Source: Rhodobacter sp.
GTDB taxonomy: Bacteria; Pseudomonadota; Alphaproteobacteria; Rhodobacterales; Rhodobacteraceae
Length of the DNA: 64,000 nucleotides
Direction: 5' to 3'
NCBI GenBank assembly: GCA_030065095.1
Contig: JASJDP010000023.1
Location: 21,347-85,346 of the forward strand
Positions 1 through 9,272 of this stretch are shown here, in pieces. The notes under the pieces were generated by a model, which was not told where the DNA came from, ran no database searches, and saw only the letters and a program-made list of their open reading frames with translations. The translations under genes were made by a program, and so were the position numbers. The stretch's first letter is position 1. Every line of letters starts with the position of its first letter.

Positions 1-1536
1 GAAGACGGGCGGTACGACGTGATCCTGCTCGAGGCAGGGCCGAAAGACAGCAATCCCTGGATCCACATTCCGGTGGGGTATTTCCGCACGATGGGAAACC
101 CCAGGACCGACTGGCGCTACAAGACCCAGGCCGATGCCGGGATCGCCGGGCGCTCGATCAACTGGCCGCGGGGCCGGGTTCTGGGCGGGTCGAGCAGCAT
201 CAACGGCCTTCTTTATGTGCGGGGCCAGCCGCAGGATTATGACGGCTGGGCGCAGATGGGCTGTGTCGGCTGGTCGTGGGATGGCGTGCTGCCCTATTTC
301 AAGCGGTCAGAGACCTGGAAGGGTCCGAACGGCACCGATTTGCGTGGCACCGACGGGCCGCTTTCGGTCCAGACCTCCCGGCTGAGACGCGAGATTGTCG
401 ACCGCTGGGTCGATGCGGCCGTGGCGGCGGGCTACAAGCGCAACGCGGACTATAACGACGCCGATCAGGAGGGTGTCGGATATTTTCAGCTGACGATGAC
501 GGGCGGGCGGCGGTGTTCCTCTGCGGTGGCCTATCTGAAACCTGCGCGCAGGCGGTCCAACCTCAAGATCGTGACCAATGCGCAAACCGAACGCATTCTG
601 TTTGAAAGCCGGACGGCGGTGGGGGTGCGGGCACGAATTGGCGGCAGCAAGACCGACATTCGTGCCCGCAAGGAAATCATTCTCTGCGCCGGCGCCATCG
701 GTTCGCCTCAGCTATTGATGCTCTCCGGTGTCGGCGACCCGGACGATTTCCGGCCACATGGAATCGAAACGCAGGTCGAACTGAAGGGCGTGGGCAAGAA
801 CCTGCAGGACCACCTACAGGCGCGGCCGGTCTTCAAGACGGCGCTGAGCACGATCAACGTCGAGACCGACAACCTGATCAAAAAGGCCGGCATCGCCCTG
901 CAATACGCGCTGACGCAGAGGGGGCCGATGACCATGGCGGCAAGCCTGGGCACCGGGTTTCTCAAGACCGAGCCGCATCTCGACACGCCGGATATCCAGT
1001 TCCATATCCAGCCCTTCAGCGCCGACAGCCCCGGCGAAGGCGCACACAAGTTCTCTGCCTTCACGGCCTCGGTCCTGCAATTGCGCCCCGAAAGCGCCGG
1101 GCATCTGACCCTGCGGTCCGGCGATATCGACGATCACCCGGCCATCCACCCGAATTACCTGGCGACCGACACGGATTGCCGCACCATCGTCAAGGGAATT
1201 CAGATCGCCCGCAAAATCGCGCAGCACGAGCCGCTGCGGTCACAGATCACCGAGGAACATGCGCCTGGAAACGAGGTGGCCCTGGACGACGAAGAGGCCA
1301 CGCTGGACTGGGCGCGGCGGACCGCTGTGACGATCTATCATCCCACCGGCACCTGCAAGATGGGTACCGATCCGATGGCGGTGGTCGATCCGCGCCTGAA
1401 AGTGCATGGACTCGATGGTTTGCGGGTCGCCGACGCCTCGATCATGCCTCGCATCGTAAGCGGTAACACCAATGCGCCGGCGATCATGATCGGCGAGAAG
1501 GCCAGCGATCTAGTTCTGGAGGACGCAAGGGCGTGA
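1..1536 (+). CDS. GMC-family oxidoreductase (choline dehydrogenase-like), 5' end outside window
   Basis: FAD-dependent alcohol oxidoreductase of the glucose-methanol-choline family; 511 residues are visible and the reading frame is open through base 1, so the start and the GxGxxG dinucleotide motif lie upstream. Visible family marks are the PROSITE-like stretch WPRGRVLGGSSSING near the N-terminus, GSPQLLMLSGVG in the middle, and the C-terminal active site with His in YHPTGTCKMG and Asn in SGNTNAPA. It probably oxidises a primary alcohol. It lies about 145 bases upstream of a TRAP binding protein on the same strand, in a cluster with an HpsN-like enzyme, so an alcohol such as DHPS or a related polyol is a possible substrate; that is inference. 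The family is certain, the substrate unknown. Confidence 0.9.
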   Translation, partial: EDGRYDVILLEAGPKDSNPWIHIPVGYFRTMGNPRTDWRYKTQADAGIAGRSINWPRGRVLGGSSSINGLLYVRGQPQDYDGWAQMGCVGWSWDGVLPYFKRSETWKGPNGTDLRGTDGPLSVQTSRLRREIVDRWVDAAVAAGYKRNADYNDADQEGVGYFQLTMTGGRRCSSAVAYLKPARRRSNLKIVTNAQTERILFESRTAVGVRARIGGSKTDIRARKEIILCAGAIGSPQLLMLSGVGDPDDFRPHGIETQVELKGVGKNLQDHLQARPVFKTALSTINVETDNLIKKAGIALQYALTQRGPMTMAASLGTGFLKTEPHLDTPDIQFHIQPFSADSPGEGAHKFSAFTASVLQLRPESAGHLTLRSGDIDDHPAIHPNYLATDTDCRTIVKGIQIARKIAQHEPLRSQITEEHAPGNEVALDDEEATLDWARRTAVTIYHPTGTCKMGTDPMAVVDPRLKVHGLDGLRVADASIMPRIVSGNTNAPAIMIGEKASDLVLEDARA

Positions 1537-1681
1537 AGAATGTGAACGATGGAAGGTGGTTCATGGTTGACCGCACGGCGACCGACCAGTCAACCTGATC
1601 CGAATTCCGCCAGGGCAGCGCCTTCGTCCCTGGGGGAAAACAATCAATCCAGAGGGCAATGAACCAAGGGAGGTATCTTTG

Positions 1682-2776
1682 ATGTTCAATCTCAAAACGG
1701 TGGCGACGGGGGCGGCGGCCCTGGCGCTGATGACCTCGGCCGCAATGGCCGAAAAAGTACTGCGCATTCAGTCGGTGCTGCCAACCACGGCGGACGAAGT
1801 GTTCATGCTGAACGAGTTCGGCAACGACGTGGCTGCTCTGACGGGTGGCTCGCTCACCATCGAGGTTCTGCCTGCGGGTGCCGTTGTTGGCCCGCGCGAC
1901 ATCATGGATGCCGTTGATGCCGGTCTCGTCGAAGGTGGCTTTGCCTGGACGCACTACTGGGGTGGCAAGCACGTTGCGGCCAACCTCTTCGGCGCGCCGG
2001 TTGCGGGTGCCGGTGTTGGCCTCGACAACATCGCGTTCCTGAGCTGGTTCCAGTATGGCGGCGGCAAAGAGCTGTATGACCGTCTTTGGGACGAGATGGG
2101 CGTGAACGTCAAAGGCTTCATGCTGCAGCCGGTTGGGCCGGAAGCCCTGGGCTGGTTCCCGGAGCCGATTGAGTCCATGGACGACTTCCGTCAGATGCGG
2201 TTCCGTGCGCCTCCGGGCATGGTCGGCGCAGCCTATGCTGACATCGGCGTTCCGGCCGTGGCCATGGGTGGCGGCGACATCCTGCCGGCACTGGAAAAAG
2301 GCACCATCGACGCGGCCGAATGGTGCTGCCCCAAGCCTGACTCGGTGTTCGGCTTCCAGAAAGTGCTGAAGCACTACTACCTGCAGGGCCTGCACCAGGT
2401 CACCGTGAACGCGGACATGTATGTCAACCGCGACTTCTACGACAGCCTGACCGAGACAGAGCAAAAGGCACTCGAAGTTGCCGCGAACGCGTCGCTGTCG
2501 AAGTCGCTGTCCTACCGTATCTACGAAAACGGTAAGGCGCTGAAGGATCTGACCGACAACCACGGCGTGATCCTGGAAGACACCCCGGCCGACTACTTCA
2601 CCGAGTACTCGGCTGCTGCGAACAAGGCGCTTCAAGCCGCTGCTGACGAGAACGCGTTCTTCGCGGAAGTCTGGCAGTCGCAGAAGGACTTCGCCGAGAT
2701 CGCGGTTCCGTTCTGGGCCGGTGCGCAGACCTCGAACGCTGGTCTGGGCCGCGCATTTGCGGACACGCTGAAGTAA
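1682..2776 (+). CDS. TRAP transporter substrate-binding protein (DctP family)
   Basis: Periplasmic solute receptor of a tripartite (TRAP) importer, 364 aa. The N-terminus is a Sec signal peptide: basic start MFNLK, hydrophobic ATGAAALALMTSAA, probable cleavage after AMA. The body has the DctP fold signature, including the region AAEWCCPKPD near residue 218, which resembles receptors of the mannitol/chloroaromatic-type TRAP group. The ATG chosen sits 8 bases after AAGGGAGG; a TTG one codon earlier is less likely. Two hairpins follow before the permease gene, a common way to make receptor in excess over permease. The ligand is not readable from sequence; the downstream HpsN-like enzyme suggests DHPS or another hydroxylated sulfonate. 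Confidence 0.92.
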   Translation: MFNLKTVATGAAALALMTSAAMAEKVLRIQSVLPTTADEVFMLNEFGNDVAALTGGSLTIEVLPAGAVVGPRDIMDAVDAGLVEGGFAWTHYWGGKHVAANLFGAPVAGAGVGLDNIAFLSWFQYGGGKELYDRLWDEMGVNVKGFMLQPVGPEALGWFPEPIESMDDFRQMRFRAPPGMVGAAYADIGVPAVAMGGGDILPALEKGTIDAAEWCCPKPDSVFGFQKVLKHYYLQGLHQVTVNADMYVNRDFYDSLTETEQKALEVAANASLSKSLSYRIYENGKALKDLTDNHGVILEDTPADYFTEYSAAANKALQAAADENAFFAEVWQSQKDFAEIAVPFWAGAQTSNAGLGRAFADTLK

Positions 2777-2785
2777 TTCCGTTCA

Positions 2786-2811
2786 GAACGGGTCCCTTCG
2801 GGGGCCCGTTC
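2786..2811 (+). terminator. Hairpin after TRAP receptor gene, partial terminator
   Basis: GAACGGG pairs with CCCGTTC, with a further CCC/GGG pairing around a TTC loop. It lies 10 bases after the receptor stop codon. The following bases (GTTCTTATT) are only weakly T-rich, so read-through into the permease gene is likely. Confidence 0.55.
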
Positions 2812-2858
2812 GTTCTTATTCTCCAAGCACCGGCATCAGGTGCTTTGAAAATAAGAAC
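2812..2858 (+). other. Second, adjacent long hairpin between receptor and permease
   Basis: GTTCTTATT pairs with AATAAGAAC, then a 4/4 internal loop, then AAGCACC pairs with GGTGCTT around a 7-base loop. It starts one base after the previous hairpin. Probable role: protects the 3' end of the receptor transcript or attenuates the permease; inferred. Confidence 0.5.
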
Positions 2859-2896
2859 GCGGATACCGAATCCGCGTCTACGGGAGGGATCACCAC

Positions 2897-5368
2897 ATGG
2901 CCGACGAACCGAAGCCGGAAGATCTGGAGATCGCGGACGAGCTTATTGCCGAACGACGTGCCGAGGCCCCTGGTGAGACTCCGGAGGATATGACCGCCTG
3001 GCAGCGTCCGATCACCGCCGTGATCGACGTCATAAACTATCGCGCAGGCCAGCTCATTGCACTGCTCATGGTCCCGCTGATTTTGGTTGTGGTCTATGAG
3101 GTGATCTCTCGAAACTCATTCGCGATCCTGCAAGACGCAGGGTTCGAAGATCTTGCGCGGTCTCTCGGCCTTGGGCCGACATTGTGGGTTTACGACACCA
3201 GCCGCATGATCGCCGGCGTGCTCTTCATGGCGGCGGCTGGCTATGGCCTCATGCGCGGGGTGCATATCCGCGCCGACTTCCTCTATCGCAGTTGGCGGGT
3301 GAAGACGCAGGCGACGGTGGATGCGACGCTGTATCTGTTGTTCTTCATTCCGTCGATGCTGCTCTTCACCATCGTTTCGGCGCAGTATTGGTGGCTGGCC
3401 TACACCACGGGCGAGACCTTGGCGCTGGACAGCGCGTGGCAGCCCATTCTGTGGCCCGCACGCACGGCAATGCCGATCGGTGGCTTGCTGTTGATGCTGC
3501 AGGGCATCCCGGAGATCTTCCGCGCCTTCCACAAGATGGGCAAAGAGCGTGAACGTTGGTTCGTGCGGGCTTTGCCATTCTATCTGATCGGGCTGATCTG
3601 GCTGACTCTGGCGATCTTTACGCCGGACTCGGTGCCGGGCGGCGAATGGTTCACCGATCTGATGAGTGCCCGTCCGGGCCTTGATAAACCCACCATCGGG
3701 TTGATCATGCTGGTGGCGATGCTCTTCGTGATCTTCATCGGCTTCCCGATCTCGTTCACACTAATCTTCCTGGCCTTCGTGTTCGGCATCTGGGGGGCCA
3801 ACTTCAAGCTCACCACGCTGTTGATGACGCTGAACACGAACTCCACCATGCTGAACGATCAGCTCATGGCGGTTCCGCTGTTTGTCCTGATGGGCATCGT
3901 GATGGAAGCCGCGGGCTTGATGGAACGCTTGTTTGCATCGATCCAGATGATCATGGCGCGCATCCGCGGGGCGCTGTTCATCGCGGTGCTGATTGTGTCG
4001 ACGATCTTCGCCGCGGCGACCGGGATCGTGGGCGCGTCGGTGACCCTGCTGGGCATCATGGCCGGAGCAACCATGAGCCGGTCTGGCTATAACGTGCAGC
4101 TGGCCGCCGGGACGATTACCGCCGGGGGCACTCTGGGCATCCTGATCCCGCCCTCGATCATGCTGATCGTGATGGGACCGGTGCTGGAGGTCTCGACGCT
4201 CGACCTCTTCCGGGGGGCGTTCATCCCCGGCGCGCTCTTGGCGTCGCTCTATCTGCTTTATACGCTGGGGCGCTGTTGGCTGAACCCGAGCCTGGGTCCG
4301 ATCCTGTCGGAAGAAGACCAGCCTGACACGTCCAAGTTCTATGGCGCCGAGGTCGCTCTGATCTGTCTGGGGATCTTGACGGTCTGCCGCGTCTTCGGGC
4401 TGGGCCTGGGCGGAGCATTCGGGGGGCTTCTGCCCTTTGGCGGCCTGATCGTCCTGGCGATTACCTGTGCCGTGGCCTACGCGGCCTATCGGAAACTGAA
4501 CATTCTGCGGATCGTCGTGCCGATCGCGGTCCTGTTCCACCTCTATATGATCTTTGCGAACATCGGTAACGACGGCAGTTTACCAACGTGGTCGGTCATC
4601 TTCGGCGCGTTCACGGTTCTCTTGGCGGTGTTGGCACGCCCGATCTACAGCAAGGAAGCTGACGGAAACTTCTATTTCTCGGACCTGTGGGATGAGTTCT
4701 TCGCCGGTCTGATGCCGCCGACGATCCTGATCTCCTTCGCGCTGGGGTCGATCCTGCTGGGTCTTGCAACACCTGCAGAAGCGGCGGCAATGGGCGCTTT
4801 CGGTGCGATCCTGCTTTCGATGGGCTATCGCAAATTCACTATTCCCAGCTTCTTTGACAGCTTGATCAAGGCCCTGGAGATCACGGTTCTGATCATGTTC
4901 CTGGTCGCGGCCTCGAACTTTTTTGGTGCGCAGTTCAGCGCCCTTGGGACGCCGAAGATGCTGACGGAGCTTCTGCTTGGGTTGGACATGTCGCCGTATC
5001 TGATCCTGCTTTTGGTCATGGCCTTGATCTTCCTGCTCGGCTGGCCGCTGGAATGGGTGCCGATTGTGTTGATCGTTGTCCCGATCCTGCTGCCGACGGT
5101 CGAGTCGCTCTCGGTCCATGGGCTTGATCGCTATGACCTTATGGTCTGGTTCGGGATTCTCGTGGCAGTGAACCTGCAAACGGCCTGGCTCAGTCCGCCC
5201 GTGGCACTCTCGGCCTACTTCCTGAAAGGGGTGGTGCCGAATTGGGATCTGAAGGACATCTATCTTGGGATGATGCAGTTCATGCTGGTGCAGCTCTTCG
5301 GACTGGTTTTGATCTTCATCTTCCCGCAGATCGTGCTTTGGTTGCCAGCAGTCCTCTCGGGGAACTGA
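2897..5368 (+). CDS. TRAP transporter fused permease (DctQ-DctM)
   Basis: Inner-membrane permease of 823 aa carrying both the small (DctQ, about residues 35-245) and large (DctM, about residues 260-820) TRAP subunits in one chain. The DctQ part shows four hydrophobic helices with an intervening SYRSWR-like basic segment; the DctM part shows the repeated long helices and the family segment FIGFPISFTLIFLAF near residue 275. The start is the ATG 7 bases after GGGAGGG. It works with the receptor encoded upstream, driven by an ion gradient as is known for TRAP systems. A central extra hydrophobic stretch (about residues 470-580) makes it longer than a plain Q-M fusion. The stop lies 2 bases before the next start. 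Confidence 0.93.
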   Translation: MADEPKPEDLEIADELIAERRAEAPGETPEDMTAWQRPITAVIDVINYRAGQLIALLMVPLILVVVYEVISRNSFAILQDAGFEDLARSLGLGPTLWVYDTSRMIAGVLFMAAAGYGLMRGVHIRADFLYRSWRVKTQATVDATLYLLFFIPSMLLFTIVSAQYWWLAYTTGETLALDSAWQPILWPARTAMPIGGLLLMLQGIPEIFRAFHKMGKERERWFVRALPFYLIGLIWLTLAIFTPDSVPGGEWFTDLMSARPGLDKPTIGLIMLVAMLFVIFIGFPISFTLIFLAFVFGIWGANFKLTTLLMTLNTNSTMLNDQLMAVPLFVLMGIVMEAAGLMERLFASIQMIMARIRGALFIAVLIVSTIFAAATGIVGASVTLLGIMAGATMSRSGYNVQLAAGTITAGGTLGILIPPSIMLIVMGPVLEVSTLDLFRGAFIPGALLASLYLLYTLGRCWLNPSLGPILSEEDQPDTSKFYGAEVALICLGILTVCRVFGLGLGGAFGGLLPFGGLIVLAITCAVAYAAYRKLNILRIVVPIAVLFHLYMIFANIGNDGSLPTWSVIFGAFTVLLAVLARPIYSKEADGNFYFSDLWDEFFAGLMPPTILISFALGSILLGLATPAEAAAMGAFGAILLSMGYRKFTIPSFFDSLIKALEITVLIMFLVAASNFFGAQFSALGTPKMLTELLLGLDMSPYLILLLVMALIFLLGWPLEWVPIVLIVVPILLPTVESLSVHGLDRYDLMVWFGILVAVNLQTAWLSPPVALSAYFLKGVVPNWDLKDIYLGMMQFMLVQLFGLVLIFIFPQIVLWLPAVLSGN

Positions 5369-5370
5369 CG

Positions 5371-6423
5371 ATGGACGGAACGCGCAGCTCTCTCTCCTAC
5401 CTCAAATGGCCCCTGATCATTACGGCCATCGGGCTTTTCCTGTCGGGTTGGCTCGGCTGGGCGACCTTGGGCAATGTCGGCGGGATCCTCTCGTTCCTTC
5501 TGGTGGGCGCCGTGCTGGCGGCGTTGGAGATCTCGCTGAGCTTCGACAACGCCATCGTCAACGCCAACAAGCTGCACGAGATGACCCCGGTCTGGCGCCA
5601 GCGCTTTCTGACCTGGGGCATCCTGATCGCGGTCTTCGGCATGCGCGTCGTCTTCCCGCTGGCCATCGTGGCGATCTTCGCCTGGGTGAATCCGATCGAG
5701 GCGATGCGGCTCGCGCTCGCGGAACCCGACACCTATTCCCAGATCATGGACCACGCGCATGGCCCGATCTCGGCCTTCGGCGGGACGTTCCTGATGATGG
5801 TGGCGCTGAAATTCTTCGTCGACGAGGACAAATCCATCGATTGGATCGAGATCCTGGAATGCCGGTTGCGCAAATGCGGCTCGGTCCGGGGGTTCGAGAT
5901 CGCTTTCGTCCTGATTGTGGTCGTCGCGATCTGCCAGGCACTTGCCGACGAGTATCGCGGGGCGTTCCTTTATTCCGCGATCATGGGGCTTTTGACCTTC
6001 ACGCTGGTCGATGGCCTGGGCAATGCGCTCGACCAATCGTCGAAGACGATCACCGAGATCGGGGCCAAGGGCGGACTTGGCGCGTTTCTCTATCTCGAGG
6101 TCCTCGATGCCAGCTTTTCCTTCGATGGGGTGATCGGCGCCTTCGCCCTGACCACCAACATCCTGCTGATCGCCATCGGGCTGGGGGTCGGCGCGATGTA
6201 TGTCCGGTCGATGACGATCATGCTGGTCGAAAAAGGCACGTTGCAGCATTTCCGATATCTCGAACATGGCGCGTTCTATTCGATCTTCGCGCTCTCGCTG
6301 ATCATGTTCATGCAATCGCTGATGCATATCCCCGAGACATTGACGGGCCTGATCGGCGTGGCGCTGATCGGGTTTGCCTTGCTCTCTTCAATACGCCACA
6401 ACCAGCGTGAAACGCAGACGTAA
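5371..6423 (+). CDS. DUF475 (TerC/YkoY-like) integral membrane protein
   Basis: Polytopic membrane protein of 350 aa with about nine hydrophobic segments. It carries two acidic, family-type motifs: EISLSFDNAIVNAN (about residue 50) and LEVLDASFSFDGVIGAF (about residue 245). These E-x(6)-FDN/FDG signatures are typical of DUF475/TerC-like proteins, which are linked to metal or tellurite handling. The ATG starts 2 bases after the permease stop, so co-translation with the TRAP permease is likely; an earlier in-frame start inside the permease gene is improbable. Its presence between a TRAP permease and an HpsN-like gene is unusual. The function in this operon is not known. Confidence 0.85.
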   Translation: MDGTRSSLSYLKWPLIITAIGLFLSGWLGWATLGNVGGILSFLLVGAVLAALEISLSFDNAIVNANKLHEMTPVWRQRFLTWGILIAVFGMRVVFPLAIVAIFAWVNPIEAMRLALAEPDTYSQIMDHAHGPISAFGGTFLMMVALKFFVDEDKSIDWIEILECRLRKCGSVRGFEIAFVLIVVVAICQALADEYRGAFLYSAIMGLLTFTLVDGLGNALDQSSKTITEIGAKGGLGAFLYLEVLDASFSFDGVIGAFALTTNILLIAIGLGVGAMYVRSMTIMLVEKGTLQHFRYLEHGAFYSIFALSLIMFMQSLMHIPETLTGLIGVALIGFALLSSIRHNQRETQT

Positions 6424-6442
6424 TTCCAAGGATCTCCAGCAC

Positions 6443-7750
6443 ATGCCGCGTACGTATCTGAAAAAGGCCTCTCTGACCTCGACGTCGGACGCCGCGGAAG
6501 TCCATGAAACCGTCCGGGGCATTCTGGCCGATATCGAGGCGGGTGGAGAGGCCAAGGCTTTGGAATACGCGGCAAAGTTCGATGCCTATGACGGCAACCT
6601 GATCCTGACGCCCGACGATATCGAGGCCGCCGCCGCGCAGGTGCCGGACAAGCTGAAGGCGGATATCCGCTTTGCCCACGACAATGTTCGCCGTTTTGCC
6701 GAGACGCAAAAGGCCACGGTGCCGGACGTGCAGACCGAAATCGTGCCGGGTGTGATCGCCGGACAAAAGGCAATTCCGGTGCATGCGGCGGGCTGCTACG
6801 TGCCTGCCGGCCGCTACTGCCACATCGCCAGCGCGATCATGACGGTGACGACGGCCAAGGTCGCCGGCTGCCAGCACATCGCGGCGTGCTCGCCGCCGCG
6901 TCCCGGTCAGGGCGTCGCGCCCGCGATCGCCTATGCCGCGCATGTCTGCGGCGCCGATACGATCGTGGCGATGGGCGGTGTCCAGGCCGTGGCGGCGATG
7001 ACGTACGGGCTGTTCGGCCTGCCCAAGGCCAACATCCTCGTCGGTCCCGGCAACCAGTTCGTGGCCGAGGCCAAGCGCATCCTGTTCGGCCGGGTCGGCA
7101 TCGATATCGTTGCCGGTCCCACCGACAGCCTGATCCTCGCCGACGCGACCGCCGATGCTCATGTGGTGGCAACCGATCTCGTCAGCCAGGCAGAGCACGG
7201 CTATAACTCGCCGGTCTGGCTGGTCACCGATCACCGCCCCCTTGCCGAGGATGTGCTGGCCAGGGTCCCCGCGCTGATCGACGACCTGCCGGAGCTGAAC
7301 CGCGAAAACGCCGCGGCTGCATGGCGCGACTATGCCGAGGTGATCGTCTGTTCCGACCGCGAGGAAATGGCCGCCTGTTCCGACGAATACGCGCCCGAAC
7401 ACCTGACCGTGCAGGCCGACGATCTCGACTGGTGGCTCGGGCGGCTGACCTGCTATGGCTCGCTGTTTCTGGGCGAGGAAACCACGGTGTCCTACGGCGA
7501 CAAGGCCACCGGGACCAACCATGTGCTGCCCACCTCCGGAGCGGCCAGCTATACCGGCGGGCTCAGCGTGCACAAATACATGAAGATCGTCACCTGGCAG
7601 CGCGCCACCCGCGAAGGCTCCCGTCCGATCGCCGAGGCCACTGCGCGGATCTCGCGCCTGGAAGGTATGGAGGCGCATGCCCGCGCGGCGGATGTCCGGC
7701 TGGCCAAATACTTCCCGGGCGAGAATTTCGATCTGTCCGCCGATGGGTGA
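6443..7750 (+). CDS. hpsN: Sulfopropanediol 3-dehydrogenase (HisD family)
   Basis: Probably oxidises (R)-2,3-dihydroxypropane-1-sulfonate in two NAD steps to (R)-sulfolactate. The 435-aa chain is a full-length histidinol dehydrogenase fold: zinc ligands Q249 and H252 (SQAEHG), D353 and H412, and the catalytic pair E319-H320 (YAPEH). The overall wording (start YLKKASLTS, AEHGYNSPVWLV, GGLSVHKYMKIVTWQR) follows HpsN proteins of roseobacters rather than histidine-pathway HisD, as I recall them. The context, a TRAP importer and no his genes, supports this. Start ATG is 11 bases after an AAGG. HpsO and HpsP, the usual partner dehydrogenases, are not in the window. Confidence 0.8.
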   Translation: MPRTYLKKASLTSTSDAAEVHETVRGILADIEAGGEAKALEYAAKFDAYDGNLILTPDDIEAAAAQVPDKLKADIRFAHDNVRRFAETQKATVPDVQTEIVPGVIAGQKAIPVHAAGCYVPAGRYCHIASAIMTVTTAKVAGCQHIAACSPPRPGQGVAPAIAYAAHVCGADTIVAMGGVQAVAAMTYGLFGLPKANILVGPGNQFVAEAKRILFGRVGIDIVAGPTDSLILADATADAHVVATDLVSQAEHGYNSPVWLVTDHRPLAEDVLARVPALIDDLPELNRENAAAAWRDYAEVIVCSDREEMAACSDEYAPEHLTVQADDLDWWLGRLTCYGSLFLGEETTVSYGDKATGTNHVLPTSGAASYTGGLSVHKYMKIVTWQRATREGSRPIAEATARISRLEGMEAHARAADVRLAKYFPGENFDLSADG

Positions 7751-7841
7751 TCGCTGCGTGCGGCAAGTGCCGTCAACATGTCGGGTCCCACATCTGCGCT
7801 CTGGATTTGAACCGGCACCGAGAGACGAAGGGAGATAGCAG

Positions 7842-8252
7842 GTGTACCGCAAAATTCTCGTACCGATAGCGCTGGACCATGACGTCTCGCCACAAACGCT
7901 GAAGATCGCACGCGATCTTTGCGATGACGGCGGAGAGATCATCGCGCTTCACGTGCATGAGGAACCGCAAGGCTCGGCCGCCGCCGTACTGCCGGAGGCC
8001 CTGGTGGAGGAGGGCGTGAACCGGGCCAAGGAGCTTATGGCGCAAAAGCTTGCCGGCGTGACGGGCGTGACGGCGCGTCTGGCCGAGGGCCGCAGCTACC
8101 GGACCATTGTCGAATTCGCCGCCGACAACGGCGTCGACTGCATCGTCATGGGGTCGCACAAACCGGGGCTCGGAGAGTTCCTTTTGGGCTCTACCGCCGC
8201 CCGGGTCGTGCGTCACGCCCCTTGCGCGGTTCACGTCTACCGCAGTTCGTAG
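7842..8252 (+). CDS. UspA-family universal stress protein
   Basis: A 136-aa single-domain protein with the ATP-binding signature of the family, GSHKPGLGEFLLGSTAARVV, near the C-terminus (G-2x-G-9x-G-S/T). It begins with GTG, 5-6 bases after GGGAGATAG. UspA proteins are frequent in TRAP operons; TeaD of the ectoine transporter TeaABC binds ATP and tunes uptake, so a regulatory role on the transporter encoded upstream is a fair guess. It closes the plus-strand cluster and faces the LysR gene. Confidence 0.88.
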   Translation: MYRKILVPIALDHDVSPQTLKIARDLCDDGGEIIALHVHEEPQGSAAAVLPEALVEEGVNRAKELMAQKLAGVTGVTARLAEGRSYRTIVEFAADNGVDCIVMGSHKPGLGEFLLGSTAARVVRHAPCAVHVYRSS

Positions 8253-8378
8253 TCTCGGAGGGGGCGCCTGCCCCGATGAGCACGTCAGCTCTAGCGACGG
8301 CGGAGCAAACAGAGCCAGCCAGAGTGACGGTGCCCGCGACACTTCTTTTGTTTGAGACCGGTCGCGGCTAACGCCATT

Positions 8379-9269
8379 TCACAGGTCCGGTTCGGTCAGC
8401 GATACCGATGCCTTCCTGACGATTTCAAACAGGCGGTTTCTCCACTGCTTGGAATGCGCCGCTTTCCTGGTTGCCAGGACAAGCTCTCTTCGCGGGAATG
8501 TGTCATCCAGCGTCGTGATATGGACGCGGTGGTCTGCGTAGCGGCGTATATCCGGCACCGGCAGAATGGTGTAACCCAACCCGGCCTTCACACACTCGAC
8601 GGTCGCCTCGATGCCGTCCAGGATGATGGTGCGCTTGGCAGGTTCCGGCAGACCGTGCTTTGCCGCAGCAATGAGCCTGCCAATGCCCGTGCTCGGCATG
8701 AAGTGAATGAACGGCAGTCGTTGGCTCATGGCCTCGAGATCGAGATCGCGCAGAGAGATCGGCGCCGCGACCGCCATGGGTTCGGTCGCGATGGAGGCGA
8801 AATGCAGATCGGCAAATTCGCCCTGCACCTTCGTGACGACCGCGGCCTCGATCTGCCCGGTTTCCACCTGGTTGGTCAAAAGCTCCGAAAGACCCGACAC
8901 GACCCGAAACTTGGCCAAGGGGGCTTCGTGTTCTGCAATCGCCAGGAATCGCGGAAGGATCCGCACACTCGCGGACTGGATGAACCCGATCTGATGCGTG
9001 CCGACCAGGGGATCCTCTGAGGCGGCGAGCGACTTCAGCGCATTGCTTTCCTTCAGGATCACCTTGGACTGTTCGGCGATTGTCTGCCCCAGCGGCGTCA
9101 GGCGCGGCGGGCGGCAGTCGCGGTCGAACAGGGCCGCGCCGAGTTCCGCTTCCAGCGTCTTCATCTGCATTGAAAGCGCCGACAACGTCAGGTTCTGCAA
9201 CTCGGCCGCCCGGCTGAACGATGCAACCTGTTGAATTCGAACAAGAGTCTCGAGCGCCCGCAGGTTCAT
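8379..9269 (-). CDS. LysR-family transcriptional regulator
   Basis: A 296-aa LysR protein: winged helix-turn-helix in residues 1-60 (SFSRAAELQNLTLSALSMQM...) and a periplasmic-binding-like effector domain after residue 90 (GFIQSASVRILPRF). It is transcribed away from the desulfinase-like operon, and a strong dyad sits between the two starts, so it most likely regulates that operon and itself. LysR proteins usually respond to a pathway substrate or intermediate; here that may be a sulfinate or its CoA ester. Start is the first Met of the canonical MNLRALETL opening. Confidence 0.93.
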   Translation of the reverse strand: MNLRALETLVRIQQVASFSRAAELQNLTLSALSMQMKTLEAELGAALFDRDCRPPRLTPLGQTIAEQSKVILKESNALKSLAASEDPLVGTHQIGFIQSASVRILPRFLAIAEHEAPLAKFRVVSGLSELLTNQVETGQIEAAVVTKVQGEFADLHFASIATEPMAVAAPISLRDLDLEAMSQRLPFIHFMPSTGIGRLIAAAKHGLPEPAKRTIILDGIEATVECVKAGLGYTILPVPDIRRYADHRVHITTLDDTFPRRELVLATRKAAHSKQWRNRLFEIVRKASVSLTEPDL

Positions 9270-9272
9270 TAA

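Noticed and set aside
1484..2635. Long open frame on the minus strand across the TRAP receptor gene
   Set aside because: It is a mirror of the coding strand's codon bias. The plus-strand protein has a signal peptide, family motifs and a ribosome site.
6443..7750. Annotation as histidine-biosynthesis HisD
   Set aside because: No his genes nearby, and the sequence wording and TRAP context fit HpsN better; both share the zinc site, so this rests on inference.
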